Source of the DNA: Candidatus Daviesbacteria bacterium RIFCSPHIGHO2_02_FULL_39_12
GTDB taxonomy: Bacteria; Patescibacteriota; Microgenomatia; Daviesbacterales; UBA10151
Length of the DNA stretch: 10,981 nt
Assembly: GCA_001777055.1 (NCBI GenBank)
Contig: MFCX01000028.1
Coordinates: 1-10,981, forward strand
Direction: 5' to 3'
Positions 5,825-10,981 of this stretch are shown here, in pieces; within the stretch, counting starts at the first letter, position 1, and every line of letters begins with the position of its first letter. Below the pieces are notes generated by a model, which worked only from the letters and a program-made list of their open reading frames with translations, did not search any database and was not told the origin of the DNA. Position numbers and translations under genes: made by a program.

Positions 5825-6376
5825 TTACCCCTTTTTTCCGTGAATCTTATGCGCTTCATCCAAAATAAAGTCAGCTACATGGTGAGGCCTTAGGACAGAA
5901 TGAAAATCAATATTCCTGGAGGTACCGGCTGTTTGGATAAAAACATCTCCGAAGTGGAAAATGGCATTTAACAGCCCGCCCATAAAAGAGGAGGTGTCTT
6001 CAATATTTCTAAGCGGGGCTACGTCTATGTTTTTGGAAAGCAGCGAATGAAAATCAACATCTATAATATTTTTGTTTGTCACAATATAAACATTAAAATA
6101 CCAGTTTAAAAAACCTTCAAAAACAATTGTTAAAGTAAGCAGATAGTTAATGATTAAAAACAGTATGCCATACAAAGACGGAACTTGAGGGAGATTGATA
6201 TCTAATAAATTAAGAATGGAGGGCAGAAAAAAGGGGAGAAGAAAAAGCAAAACGGCGGGAATTATCCAGCTTAGGTTGGTGATAGGATGAGCTCTTAAAA
6301 GCAATAGGATTGTTTCATCCTGGTCCTGGCCTTCAAAACGGCAATTTATAGGGCGTTCAATGTAAGCAGAAAACAT
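5825..6376 (-). CDS. Membrane protein with bacterial PH domain (YdbS/bPH2-like)
   Basis: From the ATG at 6376 the protein has 183 residues. A short polar N-terminus with RPINCRFEGQDQDE leads into two membrane helices (about 36-57 and 68-90). A C-terminal domain follows with YIVTNKNIIDVDFHSLLSKN and APLRNIEDTSS segments (about 97-130), typical of the bacterial PH domain fold in which a strand-rich barrel follows paired helices. Members of this family are envelope-associated and their ligands are mostly unknown. A TTG one codon upstream is also in frame, but the ATG sits exactly 7 bases after TG-T-TATACT, so a leaderless start at the ATG is preferred. It is the first gene of a three-gene operon, with the next start 2 bases beyond its stop. 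Confidence 0.85.
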   Translation of the reverse strand: MFSAYIERPINCRFEGQDQDETILLLLRAHPITNLSWIIPAVLLFLLPFFLPSILNLLDINLPQVPSLYGILFLIINYLLTLTIVFEGFLNWYFNVYIVTNKNIIDVDFHSLLSKNIDVAPLRNIEDTSSFMGGLLNAIFHFGDVFIQTAGTSRNIDFHSVLRPHHVADFILDEAHKIHGKKG

Positions 6377-6383
6377 CAAGCTG

Positions 6384-6392
6384 AGTATAACA
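6384..6392 (-). promoter_or_regulatory. Extended -10 promoter of the PH-domain operon, leaderless
   Basis: Minus-strand TG-T-TATACT, five of six for the -10 hexamer with the extended TG. Seven bases (CAGCTTG) separate it from the ATG at 6376. No convincing -35 is visible; the region upstream is the CTAG-rich repeat. Confidence 0.6.
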
Positions 6393-6395
6393 CTT

Positions 6396-6465
6396 TTTAG
6401 AGTCTAGTCGCTAGAATCTAGAGTCTAGGAAAAACAGTCTAGACTCTTGACTCTCGACTCTAGTT
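6396..6465. repeat. CTAG-rich hairpin repeat, copy B
   Basis: Repeated CTAGAGTC and GACTCTAG units in opposite orientation form a potential long hairpin around a GGAAAAACA centre. The segment GTCGCTAGAATCTAGAG is closely similar to the reverse complement of part of copy A (3719-3787). It fills the gap between the stop of the SpoIID-domain gene and the promoter of the PH-domain operon, so both copies mark operon boundaries. Confidence 0.7.
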
Positions 6466-6466
6466 A

Positions 6467-8281
6467 CTATTTCTGCTCTATATTAAACAATGGTCCGACA
6501 ATTTGAATATTGGCAGGAGCGCGCAGGTTAAAAAAGTTTTTGAAGTCTGAGCCGTTAAATGTTTGAGAGGGCGCGTCTCCGGAAAAAGTAACAGACGCGG
6601 TTAAACCTTGGGAAAAATCTGCGGAAACGGAAATAGAAGAAATACCATTAAATGGGGCACCTCCTCTTGATTTTAACTCCTGTTTAACCCTGTCAATATC
6701 CCAATTTTCAGCGCCTTCCGGATTTGGTTTATCCGGCTGGTAAAGATGGGAGCTTGTTCCCCCATCTCTTTTAATTAGCATAATCACATTGACAATATCC
6801 GCCACCTCTTCTGATTTAAGCCAGGCTGATTTGGCATATTCACTTCTAAATCCCTGAGCAGAATAAAAACAGGGTGAGTCTTTATCATAAGCTTTGGCAA
6901 AAAGATCAGAGAAACTGCCAATGTCTCCCTGAGTATCCCTGACCCGCTTAGTAAAAGATCTGGCTCCCCAGCCAATATCCGAGGCAGTAAAAGTATAACC
7001 TCCGTCAGTTGAGGAATACCAGGCAGATACAGGAGAGCTGTCCGAAATAAGAGTTTTACCCTCTGTGCTTTTGACTGCCTGCTCCCAGTTGCCGCCTTTA
7101 TTGCCGCCTTTGTAGACCTGGCAAGCTTGAGTAGTACAAATTTCTTTGGAGCCGCTGCCGGTATAAGACAGCGCATAGGAGCGGGCAGCAACAGCCTGGG
7201 CTTTTAAGGCCTCTATCGGCCAGGAATCCGGCATTTCATAAATTCCCAGCAGATATGTTTCAAGCGGCATGGAACCGAAACCGGAAACAGAAATATTGAT
7301 ATTCGGCCTTGTTTCAAAACTGAAGTTATCAAAATATACCCTTAAAATATCTTCATGGTTTTGACCTGATTGAGCCCTGCCTAAAGCGCCATACTGATTC
7401 ATACCTACCCTGTGGGGAATTCCAAAAGTGAAAAAGGCAAAGGCCGGCCTGAAGGGCGGGTCCGCTTTTCTGTCATCAGTGCAAAACAGCGGGCCTGCGC
7501 CTAAAGAAGTCGGCAGATTCAAACCGGCTTGTCTTTGAGCAATAATTTGTTGCTGGCGGGCAGAAAGCTGGGCAATTTTACCTGCTAAATCAGACTGATA
7601 CGCTTTGGCTTTTTTAATTTCCCCGCCTAAAAAGGAAGCATTTTTGTCTACATCTGCCTGGACTGCAGCCAGCCTTCCTTTGTCTTTTTCCAGCTTGGTT
7701 TTCTCGGTCAGCAAATCTATTACCTCAGAGGTGATGGCTACAATTACTTCCCTGTCTTCTCTGGTGACAGACTGACGGTAAGAAAGTTCCCTAAAAATAT
7801 TGCTTGAGTGAATAGAGGACAAAATTACCATAAGCGGGTCTGCCAGGTAGGAACGGATGTAATATGCTTTAACCCTTTTTTCCAGTAAGGCTTGCTGAAG
7901 GGCTAACTTGTCTTCCCTTAAATCCAAATTCTTTTGTTTTTCCAAAATGCCGGCAGTTAAATTATCAATGGTGGCTTGAATTTGCGCCAGCTGCCTTTGC
8001 AGTGATTCCAGCTGGCCTTCCAATGGTTTGGTGGCATTAACGGATAACTGCCTGGCTTTATTTAACTGATCAATCTGGCCTTGTAAATCCGAAATTTCAT
8101 CAGCCTTAACAGGCAGAACGTAAAGTGTAAAAGTCAAAGTGCAAAGCAACAGCGTAAAACTTAAAACTTTTAAGTTTTGAATTGTAGTTTTGAGTTTTGC
8201 CCGCCCCGCTTCGCGGAGCGAGACCGGGGAGTTTTGAGTTTTGAGTTTGACGAAGGAACTCATGCTTTCAAATTTTACCAT
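6467..8281 (-). CDS. Secreted coiled-coil protein with SpoIID/LytB domain
   Basis: The 604-residue protein has a hydrophobic export segment at about 36-60 ending PVKA-DE, a long coiled coil from about 62 to 250 (PcsB-like, rich in Q, L and K heptads), then a SpoIID domain at about 283-430. The domain is marked by HRVGMNQYGALGRAQ (290-304), PLETYLLGIYEMP (339-351), PIEALKAQAVAARSYA (355-370) and WYSSTDGGYT (421-430). In SpoIID the conserved glutamate of the EALKAQAVAARS motif serves in cutting denuded glycan strands of peptidoglycan, so a cell-wall role outside the membrane is likely. The ATG at 8281 follows TG-T-TAGATT by exactly 7 bases, supporting this start. Residues 18-31 (PVSLREAGRAKLK region) come from an inserted GC-rich repeat between the start and the signal segment, giving an unusually long N-region. 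Confidence 0.9.
   Translation of the reverse strand: MVKFESMSSFVKLKTQNSPVSLREAGRAKLKTTIQNLKVLSFTLLLCTLTFTLYVLPVKADEISDLQGQIDQLNKARQLSVNATKPLEGQLESLQRQLAQIQATIDNLTAGILEKQKNLDLREDKLALQQALLEKRVKAYYIRSYLADPLMVILSSIHSSNIFRELSYRQSVTREDREVIVAITSEVIDLLTEKTKLEKDKGRLAAVQADVDKNASFLGGEIKKAKAYQSDLAGKIAQLSARQQQIIAQRQAGLNLPTSLGAGPLFCTDDRKADPPFRPAFAFFTFGIPHRVGMNQYGALGRAQSGQNHEDILRVYFDNFSFETRPNINISVSGFGSMPLETYLLGIYEMPDSWPIEALKAQAVAARSYALSYTGSGSKEICTTQACQVYKGGNKGGNWEQAVKSTEGKTLISDSSPVSAWYSSTDGGYTFTASDIGWGARSFTKRVRDTQGDIGSFSDLFAKAYDKDSPCFYSAQGFRSEYAKSAWLKSEEVADIVNVIMLIKRDGGTSSHLYQPDKPNPEGAENWDIDRVKQELKSRGGAPFNGISSISVSADFSQGLTASVTFSGDAPSQTFNGSDFKNFFNLRAPANIQIVGPLFNIEQK
8200..8231. repeat. GC-rich palindromic mini-repeat in the SpoIID gene
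   Basis: A GC-rich stretch with an inner CGCT-TCGCGG-AGCG hairpin lies in an AT-rich surrounding and is translated as roughly SPVSLREAGRA on the minus strand. TTTTGAG tandem units flank it on both sides. Like the palindrome at 5327-5342 it preserves the reading frame. Confidence 0.6.
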
Positions 8282-8288
8282 GATAGGA

Positions 8289-8318
8289 AATCTAACACTA
8301 CCCTGAAGTTAATGTCCA
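8289..8318 (-). promoter_or_regulatory. Promoter of the SpoIID-domain gene, leaderless
   Basis: Minus strand TGGACA (8313-8318, five of six), an 18-base spacer, and TG-T-TAGATT (8289-8297), then seven bases to the ATG at 8281. This is the most complete of the minus-strand leaderless signals in the window. Confidence 0.65.
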
Positions 8319-8347
8319 AAAAAGTAGAAGTTCAGGAGTTGCCAAAA

Positions 8348-8384
8348 CTTTTATTGTTCGGGGCTGAAAGCCGAGAACTAAAAG
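8348..8384. other. Unexplained stem-loop in the divergent intergenic region
   Basis: CTTTTA pairs with TAAAAG, then GTTC with GAAC and GGC with GCC around a TGAAA loop, giving a hairpin of 37 bases with two small internal bulges. A second, shorter hairpin (TTCTCG-CTTACG-CTCGAAGAA) follows at about 8394-8414. The region lies between divergent promoters (SpoIID gene and first toxin-antitoxin operon) and codes for nothing convincing. Confidence 0.4.
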
Positions 8385-8456
8385 AGGTATAGACTTCTCG
8401 CTTACGCTCGAAGAATAATTCCTTTGTCAAACCCTGAACGACTATCCAAAAAACCA

Positions 8457-8484
8457 TTGACATTTATTACAAAAGTAATATAAT
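8457..8484 (+). promoter_or_regulatory. Consensus promoter of the first toxin-antitoxin operon
   Basis: TTGACA (8457-8462), a 16-base spacer and TATAAT (8479-8484) are both perfect. A second TATAAT follows at 8490-8495. The start of transcription should lie near 8491, leaving a leader of about 35 bases to the ATG at 8527; this operon is therefore not leaderless, in contrast to its neighbours. Confidence 0.75.
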
Positions 8485-8526
8485 TGTATTATAATCCACA
8501 GGATTACAAGAAACGTAGTGATTATT

Positions 8527-8811
8527 ATGCAAAGAACTGTTCTTCAGGTCCCATTACCAAAAGAATTAAAGATAAGCGCTAAAAAGGCTGCACAAGATGC
8601 CGGCTTTTCTTCCCTACAGGAAGTTCTGAGAGTTTTTATGAAAAAATTTGCAAGTAAAAAAATTGATCTTGCTTTTGAGGAAGAAGTTACTTATCTTTCT
8701 CCCAAGGCAGAAAAAAGATATCTTAAAGCTACGGAGGATTTTAAAAAAGGTAAAAACGTTTATTATGCTAAAGATGTTAAAGAGTTCTTCAAGCAATTAG
8801 ACCAAAGTTAA
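8527..8811 (+). CDS. RelB-like antitoxin (ribbon-helix-helix type)
   Basis: From the ATG at 8527 the product has 94 residues. A GTG three codons upstream is possible, but the conserved start appears to be MQRTVLQVPLPKELK. Residues 1-45 look like a ribbon-helix-helix DNA-binding fold: a strand (RTVLQVPLP), a helix (ELKISAKKAAQDAG), then SSLQEVLRVFMKKF as the second helix. The rest is charged and would wrap the toxin. It ends TAA directly against the ATG of the RelE-like gene, the classic antitoxin-first arrangement. It probably represses its own strong promoter together with the toxin. A weak AGGA lies 24 bases ahead of the ATG, too far for normal use. Confidence 0.85.
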   Translation: MQRTVLQVPLPKELKISAKKAAQDAGFSSLQEVLRVFMKKFASKKIDLAFEEEVTYLSPKAEKRYLKATEDFKKGKNVYYAKDVKEFFKQLDQS

Positions 8812-9075
8812 ATGCAGATTGTATATCGTAAACAATTTGCTAAACACCTAAAACAAAGAATTAAACCTTTCCCAAGTTTATATAAAAAATTTAAAGAACG
8901 AGTTGAACTTTTCGTCCAATCTCCTGATAATCCTATGTTACAAGACCATCAACTAAAAGGAGAAATAATAAGGTTCCGGGCATTTTCAGTTACTGGAGAT
9001 ATCAGGATTATCTATCAAAAAGAAAAAGATTATATCTATTTTGTAGATATCGGTACTCATAATCAAGTTTACTGA
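8812..9075 (+). CDS. RelE/YafQ-family mRNA interferase toxin
   Basis: The 87-residue product matches the RelE/ParE superfamily, YafQ-like branch. It has a basic N-terminal helix pair (YRKQFAKHLKQRIK, then SLYKKFKERVELF), then DHQLKG near 44-49, FRAFSVTGDIRIIYQ near 55-69 and the C-terminal FVDIGTHNQVY. Toxins of this branch bind the ribosome and cut mRNA in the A site; the C-terminal histidine of the GTHNQVY motif corresponds to the catalytic histidine of YafQ, and the RIIY arginine is also typical. All these positions are present, so it is probably active. Its ATG follows the antitoxin stop with no gap. Confidence 0.9.
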   Translation: MQIVYRKQFAKHLKQRIKPFPSLYKKFKERVELFVQSPDNPMLQDHQLKGEIIRFRAFSVTGDIRIIYQKEKDYIYFVDIGTHNQVY

Positions 9076-9110
9076 CTTAAGATTAATGCAATTAAAAATC
9101 TTTAGACTAG

Positions 9111-9131
9111 CGAATTTTGCAAAGCAAAATT
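9111..9131. terminator. AT-rich stem-loop after the first toxin-antitoxin operon
   Basis: AATTTTGC (9113-9120) and GCAAAATT (9124-9131) form a perfect 8-base-pair hairpin with an AAA loop, 38 bases after the toxin stop. Its 18-base CGAATTTTGCAAAGCAAA segment recurs at 10026-10043 after the second operon. Termination is a guess; it may be only a dispersed repeat. Confidence 0.45.
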
Positions 9132-9164
9132 AAAAATTAAGTTGCTCAGAGCTTGGAAACTATG

Positions 9165-9215
9165 CTAAGCCACAACTAGTTCACATAGTTGTACTAAGCT
9201 TTGGATAATATCCAA
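9165..9215 (+). repeat. 51-base direct repeat, left copy
   Basis: Matches 10095-10145 at 47 of 51 positions, the first 28 being identical. It contains an inverted repeat (ACAACTA and TAGTTGT around GTTCACA) and a second hairpin, TTGGATA-A-TATCCAA (9201-9215). The pair flanks the YefM/PIN toxin-antitoxin operon. Confidence 0.8.
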
Positions 9216-9244
9216 GATTAACATTATGTACATTAGGTAGGATA

Positions 9245-9273
9245 TTGACATTTTGGTAACATGGTATTATCAT
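9245..9273 (+). promoter_or_regulatory. Promoter of the second toxin-antitoxin operon, leaderless
   Basis: TTGACA (9245-9250), a 17-base spacer and TATCAT (9268-9273), then exactly seven bases to the ATG at 9281. An overlapping TG-G-TATTAT (9262-9270) is an alternative -10 with a spacer of only 14. Confidence 0.6.
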
Positions 9274-9280
9274 ATGAATT

Positions 9281-9583
9281 ATGATCACTCAAAGAATGAG
9301 CGCAAAAGAAGCACGGGATAACTTTACTGACCTACTGGGTACTGTTTATTATGGTAAAGAATCGGTTGTAGTAGAGAAAAAAGGCAGACCATTTGCCGTA
9401 GTGATAAATCCCAGTGAATATGAAAACTATCAAAACTTTAAAAAAGCAGCTAAAAAGCGCTTCTTTGAACTAGTGGATGAAATTCAAGCTGCCAATAAAG
9501 GTAAATCTTTTGATAAGGTTTACAAAGATGTAACTAAAATTGTTGAAGAAGTCCGTAAAGAGCGCTATGCCAAAGGTAAGTAA
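9281..9583 (+). CDS. YefM/Phd-family antitoxin
   Basis: The 100-residue product opens with the Phd/YefM DNA-binding fold: MSAKEARDNFTDLLGTV (about 6-22), a strand pair with ESVVVEKKGRPFAVVINPSEY (about 28-48) and a helical remainder. The GRPFAVVI segment is the family signature. The C-terminal half (RFFELVDEIQAANKGKSFDKVYK) is the likely toxin-binding part. Such antitoxins bind and neutralise a toxin and repress the operon. The start at 9281 is supported by a promoter 7 bases away. The toxin start overlaps its last codons by 17 bases. Confidence 0.9.
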   Translation: MITQRMSAKEARDNFTDLLGTVYYGKESVVVEKKGRPFAVVINPSEYENYQNFKKAAKKRFFELVDEIQAANKGKSFDKVYKDVTKIVEEVRKERYAKGK

Positions 9584-10013
9584 ATTAAAAGTTGTAATAG
9601 ACACTAACCTTCTAATCAGTGCTATTATTACTGCGCAAACTAATCCAGATAAAGTTATTCAGATATGGAAAAAGGATATCTTTATTCTTCTTGTTTCACA
9701 ACAACTGATGAGTGAGCTTGAAGATGTTATTTCCAAGAAAAAGTTTTTAAATTATCATGCTGTATTTAAAGAAAGAGGTGAAGAGCTTATTGCATCCCTG
9801 AAAGCAGCAGCTGAAGCAGTAGATCCCTTGCCAGTTAAGAAATTACCGATTCATAGCAGAGATCCAAAAGATGATTATCTTTTGGCAACTGCCTTTGGAG
9901 GAAAAGCTGATTATTTGGTTACAGGAGACGAAGATTTGCTTATACTTAGCAGTAACCCGGGGTTGGAAACACTTAAAATTGTTTCAGCTAAACAGTTTTT
10001 ATCTCTTCTTTAA
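9567..10013 (+). CDS. PIN-domain toxin (VapC-like ribonuclease)
   Basis: From the ATG at 9567, overlapping the antitoxin by 17 bases, the protein has 148 residues; a TTG further upstream (9540) would add residues that are not family-like. The PIN signature starts VVIDTNLLISAI (9-20) with Asp12. Glu50 (QQLMSELEDVI), Asp99 and Asp102/103 (SRDPKDDYLLATA), and Asp121/123 (TGDEDLL) complete the acidic set that binds Mg or Mn for RNA cleavage. The pattern fits the PIN-family 'putative toxin component' group more than classical VapC. Pairing a PIN toxin with a YefM/Phd antitoxin is a known combination. All catalytic acids are present, so it is probably active. Confidence 0.88.
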   Translation: MPKVSKLKVVIDTNLLISAIITAQTNPDKVIQIWKKDIFILLVSQQLMSELEDVISKKKFLNYHAVFKERGEELIASLKAAAEAVDPLPVKKLPIHSRDPKDDYLLATAFGGKADYLVTGDEDLLILSSNPGLETLKIVSAKQFLSLL

Positions 10014-10025
10014 TTTTTTCATAAA

Positions 10026-10067
10026 CGAATTTTGCAAAGCAAAGTCTGATTTAACGAAGCAAAATTA
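10026..10067. repeat. Recurrent GAATTTTGCAAAGC / CGAAGCAAAATTAA repeats
   Basis: CGAATTTTGCAAAGCAAA (10026-10043) repeats the 18 bases at 9111-9128, and CGAAGCAAAATTAA (from about 10055) matches the rest of that element. It lies just after the PIN toxin stop, as the first copy lies after the RelE toxin. Confidence 0.6.
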
Positions 10068-10094
10068 ATAGGTAGTCCCTAATCCCAAATTGTA

Positions 10095-10145
10095 CTAAGC
10101 CACAACTAGTTCACATAGTTGTGGTAAACTTTGGATAATGTCCAA
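10095..10145 (+). repeat. 51-base direct repeat, right copy, with embedded promoter
   Basis: The first 28 bases are identical to 9165-9192. The inner stem is longer here (CCACAACTA and TAGTTGTGG, 9 base pairs, loop GTTCACA). Changes from the left copy create TG-G-TAAACT, and the repeat runs 8 bases into the next gene, whose ATG is at 10138. Confidence 0.8.
10122..10130 (+). promoter_or_regulatory. Extended -10 promoter of the secreted-protein gene, leaderless
   Basis: TG-G-TAAACT ends 7 bases (TTGGATA) before the ATG at 10138. No convincing -35 is visible. The element lies inside the right copy of the direct repeat and is not conserved in the left copy. Confidence 0.5.
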
Positions 10146-10981
10146 AAAAATACTCTTTTTAATCCTTTTAGTCTTTTTATTAACCACACTATTATTGCCC
10201 AACGCATCGATAGTATCTGCTGACAGCAACTGTGAAATTACTCTTATCCCTTCTTCCTTAACTAGAAATACACCACCCTTGTCCAATTCCATACCAGATT
10301 CTGAAAGATGGATTCAATTTATGATTCAACCTAGAGATGCAACTGCTAAATATAAACTGGTATTCCCTCGTATAGCCTTACAGTTCGACGAGACAAGAGA
10401 TAATTTATACGCAAGATCAGATGGAGCTCTTCTGGACCCGAATGGTAATGGATTTCCCAGCCTTCATTATAATCCAGGAGATGTTCTCTTTAAGCCAGAA
10501 CGCCACACTTTTTATTTAGAGAAAAAAGGGTCGCCAGGAAAGTATTGCGAAGGAAGCTATGAAATCAAACCAGATCTTTCGGGCGGCATACAAACTTGTA
10601 CGCTTAATTTTTCTCCAAAGCCCGATGAAACAACCAATATAACCGTTGACGGTTCTGTTAACCCAGCAAATGAAGCTTACCAATTGAGTATCACAGGAAC
10701 CGCTAGAAAGAATATAAAACTTACAGTTGATAGCAATGGGACAATCGCTTCAGCCACCATCGGGCAACTTAATCCTGGGTCTTACACAGCTACCTTGCAA
10801 AAAAAAGGTTTTGAGACGACTGGTCATCCGCCGATAACAGTAGAAGTTTATAAAGATACAAATTGTCAATACAAGCTAGACGTTACACCAACAGGTAGCC
10901 AAGGCGATGCTTCCCAAATTGGCAATGCCGGACCCCTTGGAGCGCCACCTTCTCCTGTTTCTAAAAAATGCGGGGATAAAG
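10138..10981 (+). CDS. Secreted protein of unknown function, 3' end cut by window edge
   Basis: An ATG at 10138 opens a frame of 281 codons that is still open at the right edge. Residues 1-28 are a clear signal peptide: basic MSKK, a long hydrophobic core, then SIVSA before DS. The mature part is strand-rich with five cysteines (32, 137, 154, 243, 278). Around residues 165-240 are Ig- or PEGA-like segments, ITVDGSVNPANEAYQLSI and LNPGSYTATLQKKG. A low-complexity GPLGAPPSPVSKKCGDK stretch follows at the edge. Such linkers in Patescibacterial surface proteins often precede a C-terminal membrane-anchor region, which would lie outside the window. A surface or adhesion role is possible but not shown. 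The leaderless promoter lies in the direct repeat. Confidence 0.85.
   Translation, partial: MSKKILFLILLVFLLTTLLLPNASIVSADSNCEITLIPSSLTRNTPPLSNSIPDSERWIQFMIQPRDATAKYKLVFPRIALQFDETRDNLYARSDGALLDPNGNGFPSLHYNPGDVLFKPERHTFYLEKKGSPGKYCEGSYEIKPDLSGGIQTCTLNFSPKPDETTNITVDGSVNPANEAYQLSITGTARKNIKLTVDSNGTIASATIGQLNPGSYTATLQKKGFETTGHPPITVEVYKDTNCQYKLDVTPTGSQGDASQIGNAGPLGAPPSPVSKKCGDK

Noticed and set aside
6784..7191. Minus-strand frame of 135 codons within the SpoIID gene
   Set aside because: It is an out-of-frame reading of the SpoIID domain, whose motifs are clear in the main frame.
8177..8392. Plus-strand frame over the start of the SpoIID gene
   Set aside because: It is antisense to the SpoIID N-terminus, crosses the promoter region and repeats, and has no recognisable features.
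9165..9215. Direct repeat as an integron attC site
   Set aside because: The stem ends do not give a convincing pair of core RYYYAAC and GTTRRRY boxes at the right spacing, there is no integron integrase, and the enclosed operon has its own promoter.
10095..10292. Minus-strand frame over the direct repeat and the signal peptide of the last gene
   Set aside because: The plus-strand frame here has a clear signal peptide and continues for 281 codons; the minus-strand frame is its shadow.

Overview
The window looks like part of a genome from the Candidate Phyla Radiation (Patescibacteria), plausibly the Microgenomates side. This is an inference from several signs: AT-rich DNA, a cassette of small accessory proteins next to a serine recombinase of the type common in those genomes, short palindromic repeats inserted in frame into genes (the LPAGRQ type), many interspersed mini-repeats, and start codons placed for leaderless mRNAs. 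No marker gene in the window fixes the lineage.

Layout. Positions 1-1882 (+) are the end of a decayed integrative element: the tail of a DUF5659-like protein, a 55-residue small protein, and a serine recombinase broken by at least three deletions. The recombinase frame runs directly into the 3' end of the first of two tightly packed tRNA-Ser genes on the minus strand (TGA and GCT anticodons, 1748-1925). Next come comF (minus), the tmRNA gene ssrA (plus, 2805-3218, with an unusually long tag of about 31 residues) and its partner smpB, facing it tail to tail.

Positions 3787-8281 (minus) carry cell-envelope genes: a secreted coiled-coil/SpoIID protein, and a tight three-gene operon of a membrane PH-domain protein, a 77-residue two-helix membrane protein, and a 601-residue membrane-anchored protein with a phosphatase-like cytoplasmic domain and a predicted outer beta-propeller. 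CTAG-rich hairpin repeats sit at both ends of this operon. Positions 8457-10013 (plus) hold two type II toxin-antitoxin modules (RHH antitoxin/RelE-YafQ type, and YefM-Phd antitoxin/PIN type). The second is flanked by a 51-base near-identical direct repeat whose right copy also supplies a promoter for the last gene. That gene encodes a secreted protein that runs off the right edge.

The recurring regulatory signal is the spacing of promoter and start codon. Five genes on both strands have a -10-like hexamer exactly 7 bases before the chosen ATG, four of them with an extended TG element. This implies transcripts that begin at the start codon, and it settles several start choices.
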